NCBI RefSeq assembly: GCF_021608265.1
Contig: NZ_JAKIHP010000005.1
Location: 62,001-126,000, forward strand
Direction: 5' to 3'
Source of the DNA: Flavobacterium wongokense
Lineage (GTDB): Bacteria; Bacteroidota; Bacteroidia; Flavobacteriales; Flavobacteriaceae
DNA: 64,000 nt
Shown here: piece after piece, positions 27,301 to 35,663 of the stretch
How positions within the stretch are numbered: position 1 is the stretch's first letter
Layout: each line of letters begins with the position of its first letter
Made by a program: the position numbers and the translations under genes
Notes under the pieces: generated by a model
What the model saw: only the letters and a program-made list of their open reading frames with translations
The model's database searches: none
What the model was told of the DNA's origin: nothing

Positions 27301-28092
27301 AAAAGGAATGATATTAGAGATTCCCTGAAGCGTAGGATTTCCTGAAGTTAAGGTTTGAGTTAGTATTATAGGAGTTCCTCCAGATGGTGGAAAAACAGTT
27401 ATCTGTATTGTTAAAGGATAACGAATCGTAGTAGTAGGATCTGATGCGATGTTATGACTGACCTCAATGGTATTACAGGATTCCAATTCGCAAGGTGTAC
27501 TAGGAGGACCTATATTCAGATTAAGTGGATTATAAAAGGTTACGGTATAGGTTTGTACTACCCCTTCTCCGCAATTATCATTAACCCTTACATTGTATGT
27601 TCCTGCCGGAAGGTTGGGAAAAGAATTCGACGCCTGAGGAGGCACCGTAATGGGTCCACTAATAATTTCATAGCTTACAGGATTCCCGGTGAGCACATTT
27701 ACATTTATCGTTCCTGTATCACAATTTATTGCCGTATGGCTTAAGGAATAAGTGATATAAACCCGTGTATCCAGAATTGTGATATCCTGCTGCTGGGTAC
27801 CGCTTGCAGCACCTAAGGTTTGGGTGGCAACAACCCTGTAAGTTCCCGAAGTCAAGCCACCAAAGGTATTGGCAGACGTAACTGCTATCGAATTGACGAC
27901 ATCGGGCAATCGGTAAATCCTGTAGATGAATGTTGAACCCGGAGTGGTATTGGTTACATTAAATGTTAACGAGGCATTACCTGTACATGATTCATCAGTT
28001 TTGGTAAGGGTCAACACAAAGTTGGATAACTGACCATAAGTGGCCTGTCCAACACATAAAAAAAGAAAAATTACAAGGTATAATTTTTTCAT
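24301..28092 (-). CDS. Giant T9SS surface protein with CHU_C gliding-type C-terminal domain (paralogue 1)
   Basis: 1263 residues. Signal peptide at 1-20 (LVIFLFLCVGQATYGQ). A long series of beta-sandwich repeats of roughly 100 residues follows, each closing with a motif like YTVQVTDGCG (at least seven D-x-CG or D-x-C closings: DNCGEG, DACGNV, DGCGRS, DTCGNP, DICGIH, DICDVE, DVCGNV). Two Ig-like modules (CQGQNGQLSV..., CIGEDIELFVQ...) lead to the C-terminal gliding-motility-associated domain (NVITPNNDGANDGFDLTNYDVDRLEIYSRWGRLVYE...). This tail targets type IX secretion and surface attachment. Likely an adhesin; ligand unknown. The next gene upstream is a paralogue in the same orientation. Confidence 0.92.
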   Translation of the reverse strand: MKKLYLVIFLFLCVGQATYGQLSNFVLTLTKTDESCTGNASLTFNVTNTTPGSTFIYRIYRLPDVVNSIAVTSANTFGGLTSGTYRVVATQTLGAASGTQQQDITILDTRVYITYSLSHTAINCDTGTINVNVLTGNPVSYEIISGPITVPPQASNSFPNLPAGTYNVRVNDNCGEGVVQTYTVTFYNPLNLNIGPPSTPCELESCNTIEVSHNIASDPTTTIRYPLTIQITVFPPSGGTPIILTQTLTSGNPTLQGISNIIPFYHAQGYSYNIRVTDACGNVYVRNNNQINLQLQAVVQPTYINCLKVISIGLCNYVPPFTVNFLSAPPGFNPTTYNSGHPGPFAGGGTNYYSITGNQIPNGNYTVQVTDGCGRSVTRQIVMHDFGPGYIFKLANPCDIFESVQIPADENFGPFITSAIITASTNDLGHPIPYNVTGLISGGVLQMQLPPGTYTIQGMDTCGNPFSYTFEMPPKPEAVIVNSTPEAGCAGLHLGNIKITGTITSAIITSAPTGYNHPMPYDVSFLIPTTVGSTMTIPDLITGDYGLDITDICGIHHIMVVNVGHTISQDPLLFFEMKGCGENYDSIALVTPNDILTIVRIIAAPPSFPHPLPYDVSFNIGGDGQFYMNSFPEGSYTFYTKDICDVEKTTTYNLIGYHQGVDGIDVITNCGSFDVNMNFTDNIIPTQLPSYWLQRLDPVTNQWGHPLTGVAYPLGSVPNASNSFSLSNPAMNYNIAATGTFRILIKYNYFGNGYSSENCVHTIKTFIHSGDLEIINAYGIPCVNGGSQVYIIANGAAPLNYRITSWNGVSFIVNNGTSNSFAGLQPGIYNFRVQDVCGNVVNRLFDINTLQQPEITPNNLCQGQNGQLSVQPFSFLNYEWWKDNDTATILSTTNTLNFTPFTNANIGVYHVRIYSTTTNSCVDRILNYTIAPSVPPNAGIDANRTICSNASTVNLFTILGTPFDTGGDWEEITSSGMLVGSNWLSSGVPLGTYIFRYTVNGFCGAVDDATVTITLLPAPEVPVITGNTSYCIGEDIELFVQSIPNATYQWSGPDNFSSSLQNPIIADITAANAGTYSVNAIIGNCQSPASIVVTIKPAPDYTHEELCESGGAYTVRIIPAEGSSFDPNTATYLWSGPNNFTSTANPLIITNQPTGDYSVVVTNNEGCSFPQTINITSTFCDFPNVITPNNDGANDGFDLTNYDVDRLEIYSRWGRLVYEENNYTNGWYGQNMHGGYLPDSTYYYIVRLRNGVEKHGWIFVGRG

Positions 28093-28200
28093 GGCTTAGA
28101 TTTTGACTTTCAAATATACTTATAAAAATTCCATCTTTAATAGCTCATTTATTAAAACCTGCTTTTTACTTATTATTCTTTAACAATGAAAGAGAATCAA

Positions 28201-31200
28201 TTAGCCTCGGTGAAGGAAAATCCAGCCGGTCTTGGTTTCCTCAGTTGCCAATTTAATGATGTAGTAATAAGTCGAGTCGGGAAGCAGGCCTCCATCCATG
28301 TTTTGACCATGCCATTCATCCAGATAATTGTTTTTCTCATAAACTTTTCTACCCCAACGACTGTATATTTCAAGCTTTACTACATCAAATCCTGTCAAAT
28401 CAAAACTCTCGTTAGCATTATCATTATTTGGCGTAATTACGTTGGGTATAAAACAATTGGTTCGGGGAACATCGATTACATTTGTAGTTTCACAGCCAAA
28501 TTCGTTGGTAATCGTTAGCGAATAAATTCCTGTTTCTGCACCGGTAATCGTTATTACCTGTTGATTGCCTGTAAAATTATTTGGGCCTGTCCAGCTGAAT
28601 GTTGAATTATTTTCATCAAAGGAAGTTTCATTCAATTTGGTAACCCAAACCTGGTATTCGCGGTTCACGCAATCCTGATTCAGAACAAAGTCCGGCAAAG
28701 GATTTACCAAGACAGCCACACTGGAATCACCGGATTGACAGCCATTGTCCGTTGCGTAAACGGTATACGTTCCGTTTTGGTTTGAAGAAATTGCATTCAG
28801 GATTGGATTTTGAACATTCGATGTAAATCCGTTTGGGCCGGTCCAATGATAAACAGCATTCGTTACTGTTGTTGCAAACAGGTTTAAATCCTGGGTTTCA
28901 CAAATAATCGGATCTGCGCTTGCTGTTGGTATTTGCGGAATCTCTTTTATGGTAATGCTTATCGAGGCGTCATCCGACAGGTTGCAGGAACCGGCAACAT
29001 TATAATTAAACTGATACGTTCCAAAAGAAATAGTCGAGGAATCCCATAAATTATTGGTCAGCATATTGCTTGAAGTGGTTTCCGACCAGGTTCCGGTAGT
29101 GTCAAAACTTCCGGTTAACAAAACATTCAAATCCATAATACCCTGTCTTCCACAATAAGAGACTGCGTTGTCGTTTCCTGCATTTGGAGTATCATCACCA
29201 ATATTTACGCTATAATCCAAAACCTGGTTAAGGCATGAATTTGGGTTTCCCAAATAGGTAATCCTTACGTGATACGTTCCATTGTCTGTAGCCGGATTAA
29301 AAACCGGAAAGTTCAGCGAATTGGCGTTACTCAATATGTCTGCCGTGTTACTGCCTTTCCACCATTGATACGTCAGAAATGAAAAATTGGGAGCTGTCAA
29401 AGAGAAAGAACCACCGTTACACGGGATTGCGCTGGGCGTTATCAACATCGGATTGGGACTGTCAACATCATACTCACTATTTAGCCTATTCCCACAGGCA
29501 TCTTCAACTTGAAAATTATAGGTAGCCGGTGCAAGCCCCGAAAAGAGGTTTGAATTACCATTTTCAATTAAAAACGGCTGTCCGTCTTTGGTAGTAATCC
29601 TGTAAGTTAGGGTCGAATTTCCTTCAGCCTGCACAACCGCTTCGTAAGTATTCCCACAGCTGATGGTAAAGACATCAACAATCCGTGGCGTATCAAAAAA
29701 ATCAAATTCGTGAATGACTTTTATACATGTAACATATGAGGTGTCATCCCCGTAAGACCTAGATACTTTCACTATACGAAAATGGCCTGTGTAGGCAAAA
29801 TTATAATTGATGGCATTATTGGTTACGGGAATTGCAACTGACGAGTAAAAAATACCTCCATCGGGATAATCAATATTCGTTAAGGGGTTAAACCATTGAT
29901 TGGTTTGTGGATTAAATTCCTGAAACCAATATTGCGAAACGGATGAATTATTGCTGGTATGTTCCAAATAAAAATCGAATGAGCCACAGTGCGGGGTAAT
30001 TTCAACATTGGTACTTTCCTGATAGCCCGAAATAGTTGCGTTCACCGTTTGGATAAGACCACAGCTATCGGTTGCTTCAAATACATAGTCACCTGCCGGT
30101 AAATAACCTACGCTAAATGCTGATCCTGAAACAATTCCTGAGGTATAATCATAAGGCAGTGTTCCCGTAAAGGTCGTTGGTGCAGAAACCAGTCTAATAG
30201 CAGCTAAGTCTCCTACGATTTCTACCGACCCTTCTCCAGTATCACAACCTTCCAAAACATCTGCAAAAGGTATTATCGGGTTTGGAGAAATACTCATTGT
30301 CAATATTGAGGGGTTCCCACATGAATCCAGTATATTGAACACAAAGGTTCCTACAGGAAAGTTTGAAAGCGTTATAAAACCACCTGGTGGTCCCGAATAT
30401 TCATGAGGCAATGGAGTTCCAAAATCGGGTGGTGCTGAAACCAATATGAGTTGGCTGACATTAAAAACAAAAGCTGTTGCTCCGCTGCAGGTACGGTTAA
30501 AAAGCGAATAATAAGGTGGCGTAGCCTGACTAGCTGTTATCTCAATCGTAATGTGCTGCACTACCCCACACAGATCTGCCGCATCAAAAGTATAAGTCCC
30601 CACTGGCAAACTATAAATCGTGTAACTTTGAGAAGATGCCTGCACCAAATAGGTTTGTGGAACCACGCCAGTATAACTTGATGGAGCAGTAACCATAGTC
30701 AAGGCAGTTATATTACTAAAAATAACATCTTGATGGGTACAATCTACATTGATTTGGGAATGGGCTACGTTAGGCACTGACAGATTTTGAATAATACCAC
30801 TGTAAGTGTAAACATCCCCGCAGGCATCTGTTATTGAAATGGTATAGTTGTAAGGCTGATTGACATAAAAAGGTATCATCTGAATAAACTGATTTGTTGG
30901 CCCAGAAAAAAAATTTATTGTCTGGGTTGAAACCACAGGAGAACCAGACTGTGGGTAAGTCGTAGCAGTCACCTGAAGCGGGTATTTTATTACCCCTACA
31001 GGAGCAGCAGATAATGTCTCTACCTTTACCCTCAACCTTATTTCAGTACACGAAATCACCTGGGCATTTACCAGTGATACTGCAATACGCGTATCCCGCC
31101 TTAATACGGTAAAGGTTTGTACCACAGCTTCTCCACAGGCATCAATGACCCTTACCTGGTACGCTCCTGCCGTCAAGCCGGTAAAAATATTTGATGGTTG

Positions 31201-31665
31201 CAACGGCCTAATCATTGGCCCCGAAAAAAGCTCATAACTTACGGCATTCCCAGTCACTACATTGACCTGTATTACCGCATCATTTCCACAAGTTTCGCTC
31301 AGTGAGCCTGTATTTAATTGGTAGGTCAAAACACCTCTTAAGTCATCAATCGTAACAGTCTGCTCCTGAAAACCGCTATCACTGCCCAATGATTGGGTTG
31401 CCCTTACCATATAGGTTCCCGAAGACAAACCTGAAATACTGGTAGCCGATAAAACCGATACAGGCGTCGTCACATCGGGAAGAAGGAACACGGAATAAAT
31501 TATCGTAGCACCAGCAGTCGTATTCGAAACTGAAAAAGTAAGGCTGCCATTCGCAGTACAGGTTTCATCTGTTTTGGTAACAGTAAGCGTAAAATTGGAT
31601 AGCTGTCCTTGGACAAACTGTGCAAAAAGGATAACGAAAAATAGGCACAGTTTTTTACCAAACAT
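28201..31665 (-). CDS. Giant T9SS surface protein with CHU_C gliding-type C-terminal domain (paralogue 2)
   Basis: 1154 residues with the same plan as its downstream neighbour: signal peptide, first domain nearly alike (QLSNFTLTVTKTDETCTANGSLTFSVSNTT), D-x-CG-ending repeats (DACGEA, DACGDV, DLCGVV, DSCGNP, DSCGLI, DACGNR), two Ig-like modules and the CHU_C tail (NVITPNNDNANESFDLTGFDVVKLEIYSRWGRKVYE). It is about 110 residues shorter, with fewer repeats. The two are tandem duplicates separated by 108 bases. The first domain and the tail are the best conserved parts, so the middle repeats probably diverged to bind different partners (inference). Confidence 0.92.
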   Translation of the reverse strand: MFGKKLCLFFVILFAQFVQGQLSNFTLTVTKTDETCTANGSLTFSVSNTTAGATIIYSVFLLPDVTTPVSVLSATSISGLSSGTYMVRATQSLGSDSGFQEQTVTIDDLRGVLTYQLNTGSLSETCGNDAVIQVNVVTGNAVSYELFSGPMIRPLQPSNIFTGLTAGAYQVRVIDACGEAVVQTFTVLRRDTRIAVSLVNAQVISCTEIRLRVKVETLSAAPVGVIKYPLQVTATTYPQSGSPVVSTQTINFFSGPTNQFIQMIPFYVNQPYNYTISITDACGDVYTYSGIIQNLSVPNVAHSQINVDCTHQDVIFSNITALTMVTAPSSYTGVVPQTYLVQASSQSYTIYSLPVGTYTFDAADLCGVVQHITIEITASQATPPYYSLFNRTCSGATAFVFNVSQLILVSAPPDFGTPLPHEYSGPPGGFITLSNFPVGTFVFNILDSCGNPSILTMSISPNPIIPFADVLEGCDTGEGSVEIVGDLAAIRLVSAPTTFTGTLPYDYTSGIVSGSAFSVGYLPAGDYVFEATDSCGLIQTVNATISGYQESTNVEITPHCGSFDFYLEHTSNNSSVSQYWFQEFNPQTNQWFNPLTNIDYPDGGIFYSSVAIPVTNNAINYNFAYTGHFRIVKVSRSYGDDTSYVTCIKVIHEFDFFDTPRIVDVFTISCGNTYEAVVQAEGNSTLTYRITTKDGQPFLIENGNSNLFSGLAPATYNFQVEDACGNRLNSEYDVDSPNPMLITPSAIPCNGGSFSLTAPNFSFLTYQWWKGSNTADILSNANSLNFPVFNPATDNGTYHVRITYLGNPNSCLNQVLDYSVNIGDDTPNAGNDNAVSYCGRQGIMDLNVLLTGSFDTTGTWSETTSSNMLTNNLWDSSTISFGTYQFNYNVAGSCNLSDDASISITIKEIPQIPTASADPIICETQDLNLFATTVTNAVYHWTGPNGFTSNVQNPILNAISSNQNGTYTVYATDNGCQSGDSSVAVLVNPLPDFVLNQDCVNREYQVWVTKLNETSFDENNSTFSWTGPNNFTGNQQVITITGAETGIYSLTITNEFGCETTNVIDVPRTNCFIPNVITPNNDNANESFDLTGFDVVKLEIYSRWGRKVYEKNNYLDEWHGQNMDGGLLPDSTYYYIIKLATEETKTGWIFLHRG

Positions 31666-31741
31666 TATTGTTGCTTTTAGATATTAAGAATAAGTATAAT
31701 AAATTCGTTTTAGTTGCGTAAAACCTGAATCATTTTGTGTT

Positions 31742-32803
31742 TTATAATTCGTTTGCCAATGCAGTAATCCGCTTGATTTCCTGCTCCTTGCTTTTGGGAT
31801 AGATCATCAACACATTTTCATTGTCCACAATAATGTAATCATCCAAACCATCAATGACAACAAGTTTTTTGGCTTCGGAACGAATGATGTTATTGGATGC
31901 ATTTTCCAAAATCACAGTCGCATTCACAACCGTGTTATTGTTATCATCCTTATCCAGTTTATCGTGGAGTGAACCCCAGGTTCCCAAATCATTCCAATCA
32001 AAAGTAGCAGGAAGCACGTAAACATTTTCTGCCTTTTCCATTACTGCATAATCAATAGAAACATTCTCAGCCTTTTGATAATTCTGATCTATGAATTGTT
32101 TTTCATTTGAAGTATTATAACTTTCTGAACCCTGCTGAAACAAGGCATTCATTTGAGGCTGGAATTTCTCGAATGCTTCTGCAATCGATTTTACGCTCCA
32201 AATGAAAATACCTCCATTCCAAAGGAAATTTCCAGCTTCCAGGAATGCTTTGGCGGTTTTGTAATCCGGTTTTTCACGAAACTGATTTACTTTCTTAATC
32301 GGATTCGGATCCGCCTTATCAAATTCGATATAACCAAAACCTGTATTAGGGTAAGTCGGCTGGATTCCCAAAGTCATCAAGGCGTTTTCCTTTTGGCAGA
32401 AATCGAAGCATTGCTGTAAATTCCTAGAAAACTCATCCTCATCCTCAATCCAGTGGTCGCTTGGTGCAACAACCATAACCGCATTAGGGTTTTGTTTTTG
32501 GATTTTTAACGAAGCGTACAAAATGCAGGGCGCTGTATTGCGCATCGCTGGTTCCAATAAAACCTGCTCCTGTTTTACCATCGGCAGTTGTTTTAAAACC
32601 AAATCATTGTAACGTTCGTTGGTGAGTATCAGGATGTTTTCTACCGGAATCAATTTGGACAAACGGCTGAAAGTCTTTTGTATCAAGGTATCGCCCGAAC
32701 CAAGCATATCGTGGAATTGCTTTGGAAAATCGGTTGTGCTTACAGGCCAAAATCGCGAACCAACGCCACCAGCCATCAATATTGCGTAATAATTTTTATT
32801 CAT
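31742..32803 (-). CDS. manC: Mannose-1-phosphate guanylyltransferase
   Basis: Makes GDP-mannose from mannose-1-phosphate and GTP, feeding surface polysaccharide and glycoprotein synthesis. The nucleotidyltransferase signature is AILMAGGVGSRFWPVST at about residues 6-22, with VVAPSDHWIEDEDEF and FREKPD further on. At 353 residues it has only the guanylyltransferase part, without the C-terminal isomerase domain of bifunctional proteins. ATG at 32803 (MNKNYYAIL) fits homologues; an in-frame ATG four codons earlier lies inside the upstream gene. It overlaps that gene by 8 bases. Confidence 0.93.
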   Translation of the reverse strand: MNKNYYAILMAGGVGSRFWPVSTTDFPKQFHDMLGSGDTLIQKTFSRLSKLIPVENILILTNERYNDLVLKQLPMVKQEQVLLEPAMRNTAPCILYASLKIQKQNPNAVMVVAPSDHWIEDEDEFSRNLQQCFDFCQKENALMTLGIQPTYPNTGFGYIEFDKADPNPIKKVNQFREKPDYKTAKAFLEAGNFLWNGGIFIWSVKSIAEAFEKFQPQMNALFQQGSESYNTSNEKQFIDQNYQKAENVSIDYAVMEKAENVYVLPATFDWNDLGTWGSLHDKLDKDDNNNTVVNATVILENASNNIIRSEAKKLVVIDGLDDYIIVDNENVLMIYPKSKEQEIKRITALANEL

Positions 32804-33296
32804 ATGCTCTGTCATTATCTATTTTAAGCAGGCCGTTATCCCTAAAATTGGTAAGGTGGCCTTTTATGGAACTGTAAATTCCTGTTATGGTGCTGTTCTT
32901 TTTTGTTGCTTTATTATAAATCTCAATTCCGGTGTCAAAATCGTTTTCTTCCGAATAATAACTCTGATAAATCGTGTATTCGTAATTCCCAATTTCAAAA
33001 ATCACCTTATCCAGATCCATTGCCAGGTTTTGAACTCCGCCTCCTCTGCTGTAATACGCAAAGGTAAACTTATTCCAACTCTCTTTATTCTTTTCAGGGT
33101 ATTCTAATTCGATTTTTTTGGAAGTTCCAAATCTATAAATAATATACTTGTCGTTTTTATCTTTTGCCAACACCATTTTTTTGCCTTTTTTGGTTTCAAA
33201 TGAAAAAAGGATTTCTTCATTGGGCAACAGGTAAGCCTGTCCAAAACCTATTTTGGAAACCAGCAGGAAAAATAAAATGATGTACTGTTTTTTCAT
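32796..33296 (-). CDS. Secreted or periplasmic protein of unknown function
   Basis: 166 residues. Signal peptide IILFFLLVSKIGFGQ (about 5-19), then a beta-rich acidic mature part with alternating strands (FSFETKKGKKMVLAKDKNDKYIIYRFG, KVIFEIGNYEYTIYQSYYSEEN). No recognisable catalytic motif. It sits between the SprT-like gene (6 bases upstream) and manC (8-base overlap) on the same strand, so it is likely translated in one operon with them. I do not recognise the family. Confidence 0.7.
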   Translation of the reverse strand: MKKQYIILFFLLVSKIGFGQAYLLPNEEILFSFETKKGKKMVLAKDKNDKYIIYRFGTSKKIELEYPEKNKESWNKFTFAYYSRGGGVQNLAMDLDKVIFEIGNYEYTIYQSYYSEENDFDTGIEIYNKATKKNSTITGIYSSIKGHLTNFRDNGLLKIDNDRAYE

Positions 33297-33302
33297 AAAA
33301 TC

Positions 33303-33905
33303 TTAACTCGGAATTATTTCAACTTCAGCGTTGGCGTTAAACAAATACAATCTTCCTGTTTTTACTTCAAGGCATTCATAACGTTTTACCCGCAGTCCTT
33401 TCTTTTGGAAAACCCTGCCGTTTTTGATTCGGAATAAGCTGCCGCTAGGCACTTCGTGTATAAAATATACATCGGGTTTCCTTTCGTCAAATTGTTTCAA
33501 TGCAAAAGCCAATCGGGCATCAGTATCACTGCTCGCAGTTGGATTCCTGAAATGATTCGCAACCAACGGCAGCACCGAATGCGGGAAAATCTCAGGACGG
33601 ATAAACGGAACCATCAAGCGCTGAAAGGTTATTTTCCATTCATTGCCATGCGGCTTGATAAACCGCCCATACTTTTCATAGGCAACCAAATGCGCAATTT
33701 CATGTACCAAGGTAATCAGGAAACGGTATTTATTCAAATTGGCATTGACTGTGATTTCGTGTTTGCCACCAACCGCACGACGGTAATCCCCATGGCGGGT
33801 TTGCCGCTCGTTGACGATTTTGAGGTGCACATTATTTTCCTTAATCAATTCAAAACAAGGAATTACTGCATGTTCGGGTAAATATTTGGATAAGACTTCG
33901 CTCAA
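33303..33905 (-). CDS. SprT-like zinc metalloprotein
   Basis: 200 residues. The zinc motif HEIAH is at 68-72 in LVTLVHEIAHLVAYEKYG (Glu69 catalytic), with the downstream HGNEWKITFQRLM typical of SprT-like domains. Known members include human Spartan, which degrades DNA-protein crosslinks; bacterial forms are poorly studied. The start is TTG at 33905: the frame has no ATG in the first 100 codons. The TTG abuts a repeat tract (TTATGAGTTATAAATTATGAG-type), which suggests that the tract inserted at the start or that the ATG was altered. Confidence 0.82.
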   Translation of the reverse strand: MSEVLSKYLPEHAVIPCFELIKENNVHLKIVNERQTRHGDYRRAVGGKHEITVNANLNKYRFLITLVHEIAHLVAYEKYGRFIKPHGNEWKITFQRLMVPFIRPEIFPHSVLPLVANHFRNPTASSDTDARLAFALKQFDERKPDVYFIHEVPSGSLFRIKNGRVFQKKGLRVKRYECLEVKTGRLYLFNANAEVEIIPS

Positions 33906-33909
33906 TGAG

Positions 33910-33930
33910 TTATGAGTTATAAATTATGAG
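33910..33930. repeat. Left 21-bp inverted repeat flanking the S23 gene
   Basis: TTATGAGTTATAAATTATGA followed by G. Its inverse lies at 34280-34300 with a single mismatch (A/G in the middle). It separates the SprT-like start from the S23 stop; the S23 stop codon TAA falls at 33931-33933, directly at the repeat edge. Confidence 0.75.
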
Positions 33931-34284
33931 TTATGAATTTTCTTTTGACGTTAAAATTATACTTCTGATGATTTTTAACACTTCTTCACATTCAGGGTAA
34001 ATAGTTTTGAATTCGTCATTTGAAATATAATTTGTTTCTTTTAAAAGTTCAAGCCAATACATGCTTTCATCACATTCTTTCTGGGAAATAGACAACTTAT
34101 GAATGAAATCAGCTTTACTCTGGGCATTTAGAGCTTCTCTAACATTTGCTCCTATTGAAGTAATGGAACGTAAAAACTGCTTACTCATTACGAACTCCTT
34201 TTTATCCGAAACTAAACTTTTATAAAAATTAACTCCAGAAATAGCCAATTCAAAACTCTTATTCTTAATAATACTTTCACTCAT
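33931..34284 (-). CDS. S23-type four-helix bundle protein (23S rRNA intervening-sequence protein family)
   Basis: 117 residues, all helical: IIKNKSFELAISGVNFYKSLV, EFVMSKQFLRSITSIGANVREALNAQSKADFIHKLSISQKECDESMYWLELLKETNYIS and a C-terminal helix (ECEEVLKIIRSIILTSKENS). The RSITSIGANVREALN and DFIHKLSISQKECDESMYWLELL stretches are the S23/IVP signature. Family members are encoded in 23S rRNA intervening sequences of some bacteria or stand alone; the related Avd protein serves diversity-generating retroelements. No reverse transcriptase or rRNA is near here, so this is the solitary type. It is bracketed by near-perfect 21-bp inverted repeats, and its ATG lies inside one of them. Confidence 0.88.
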   Translation of the reverse strand: MSESIIKNKSFELAISGVNFYKSLVSDKKEFVMSKQFLRSITSIGANVREALNAQSKADFIHKLSISQKECDESMYWLELLKETNYISNDEFKTIYPECEEVLKIIRSIILTSKENS

Positions 34285-34300
34285 AACTTATAACTCATAA
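34280..34300. repeat. Right 21-bp inverted repeat flanking the S23 gene
   Basis: CTCATAACTTATAACTCATA followed by A, the inverse of the left copy with one mismatch. The S23 ATG (34284-34282 on the minus strand) is part of the repeat. Confidence 0.75.
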
Positions 34301-34307
34301 TTCATAA

Positions 34308-34985
34308 CTACGGAGTGCTCGATGAAACCTGTATTACTTTTCCGTTTTGGTATTTGTTTCCCGTTAGGGCAAAATTGAAAATATAGTCCGCCATTTCCTT
34401 AGCAGAAATTGGTGCCTGATAACCCGGAAACGCTTCATTCAGCATTTCGGTGTTCACCGCTCCGATTGCCAACACATTGAAAGCAATTCCCTGCTCTTTA
34501 TATTCCTCAGCCAATAATTCTGACAAAGTAATCAAGGCCCCTTTGCTCGAACTATAAGCTGAAAGCCCGGCAAATTTCATGCTGCCCTGTATGCCTCCCA
34601 TCGAACTGATGGAAACTACGTGGCTTCCGTTTTGCAGAAAAGACAGACAAATGCGGGTTAGATTGGCAACACCAAAAACATTGACTTTATACACATTTTC
34701 AAAATCTTCAATCGAGGTTTGTGCAAAAGGCTTGTTGACCAAACTTCCTGCATTATGGATGATAATGTCTACTTTTTTCCAGGTTTGGGATAAAAAATCC
34801 TCGACATTTTTCAAGTCCGATTCTTTAGACAAATCAACCGAAAGACAAGTTATGTTCGGGTTTTCAATTAAAGCTTGTGGAGTTTTACGGGAAATCGCCA
34901 AAACCTGATGGCCTGCTTTTGCAAACTGTAGTGCCAATTCATAGCCAATGCCTCGCGATGTTCCTGTGATGATAACGTTCTTCAT
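34308..34985 (-). CDS. SDR-family short-chain oxidoreductase
   Basis: 225 residues. Rossmann motif GTSRGIGYELALQFAKAG (about 7-24), NAG at about 82-84 (IIHNAGSLVNKPF) and the catalytic Ser...Tyr-x-x-x-Lys (SISSMGGIQGSMKFAGLSAYSSSKGAL). These mark a classical NAD(P)-dependent SDR; the substrate cannot be inferred, and homologues are annotated variously as 3-oxoacyl-ACP reductase-like. ATG at 34985 is chosen over one two codons earlier because it starts directly at the first strand (MKNVIITG). It is upstream of the S23 gene on the same strand, 23 bases away. Confidence 0.88.
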   Translation of the reverse strand: MKNVIITGTSRGIGYELALQFAKAGHQVLAISRKTPQALIENPNITCLSVDLSKESDLKNVEDFLSQTWKKVDIIIHNAGSLVNKPFAQTSIEDFENVYKVNVFGVANLTRICLSFLQNGSHVVSISSMGGIQGSMKFAGLSAYSSSKGALITLSELLAEEYKEQGIAFNVLAIGAVNTEMLNEAFPGYQAPISAKEMADYIFNFALTGNKYQNGKVIQVSSSTP

Positions 34986-35039
34986 TTGCAATTTTAAGTC
35001 TGGTAAATATACTAAAAGTTGAAATGAAACAATTGAAAT

Positions 35040-35663
35040 TTAACGGTAATACTTTCGGTAAAACTTAATTCCCTGAAAAATTCCAAGTCCGAGAAAGACT
35101 AATGGAATGATGAGTTGCATTAGGTATTTTGACAAAAATTCGACATTGCTTGCAAAATAATGAAGCGAAAGAATCAATGTCAGCATTCCGCAGAAAGTTC
35201 CTGTAACCGTTCCCAAAACATAAAAATACTTTCTTGTTTTTGAAACTTCAATATACTTTCCATTCAGCAGGTACAAATTCCAGCCTGTCCAAAACGGAAT
35301 CTGGACAAAATTTAGGCAGCTCAATACAATTCCCAACACAAACGGGGAATAATCTAAAGAAGCCATTTCAGTTTTTGATTTGGAACTGAAGTAAAAAACG
35401 GCTGCAAGTATAAACATAAACAAGACTGAAAATCCTTCGATGTATTTGGTCAGTTTTTCATTCTTTGCCAATCTATCGGCAAAAACCAACGTAAAATAAA
35501 TGACCAAAAACTCAATACAGATGACGCCCAATAAGAAGAAAATCGTTGGTCGGAATCCTTCTTTGTTATAAACTTCAAAACCTACAACATTCAAATATCC
35601 CAACGGAATGGAACCGAGGAAACTGACCAAAAAACCAACCGCTATGTTTTTGAGGTTTTGCAT
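35040..35663 (-). CDS. LysE-like multi-helix membrane transporter
   Basis: 207 residues with about six transmembrane helices (about 7-30, 38-60, 71-92, 105-125, 145-168 and 180-200). The N-terminal GFLVSFLGSIPLGYLNVVGFEVYNKEGFRPTIFFLLG resembles the LysE/RhtB amino-acid exporter family, with the usual small-residue-rich first helix. Substrate unknown. The gene ends on the same strand as the ATP-grasp gene just upstream and overlaps its stop region by one base, so the two are probably one operon; an exporter paired with a peptide ligase would fit. Confidence 0.65.
   Translation of the reverse strand: MQNLKNIAVGFLVSFLGSIPLGYLNVVGFEVYNKEGFRPTIFFLLGVICIEFLVIYFTLVFADRLAKNEKLTKYIEGFSVLFMFILAAVFYFSSKSKTEMASLDYSPFVLGIVLSCLNFVQIPFWTGWNLYLLNGKYIEVSKTRKYFYVLGTVTGTFCGMLTLILSLHYFASNVEFLSKYLMQLIIPLVFLGLGIFQGIKFYRKYYR

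Noticed and set aside
24301-31665. The tandem CHU_C genes as one gene split by a frameshift
   Set aside because: Each has its own signal peptide and its own C-terminal tail, so they are full tandem paralogues.
33931-34284. S23 gene as evidence of a nearby 23S intervening sequence or a diversity-generating retroelement
   Set aside because: No rRNA gene, reverse transcriptase or template repeat lies nearby; it is the solitary type.
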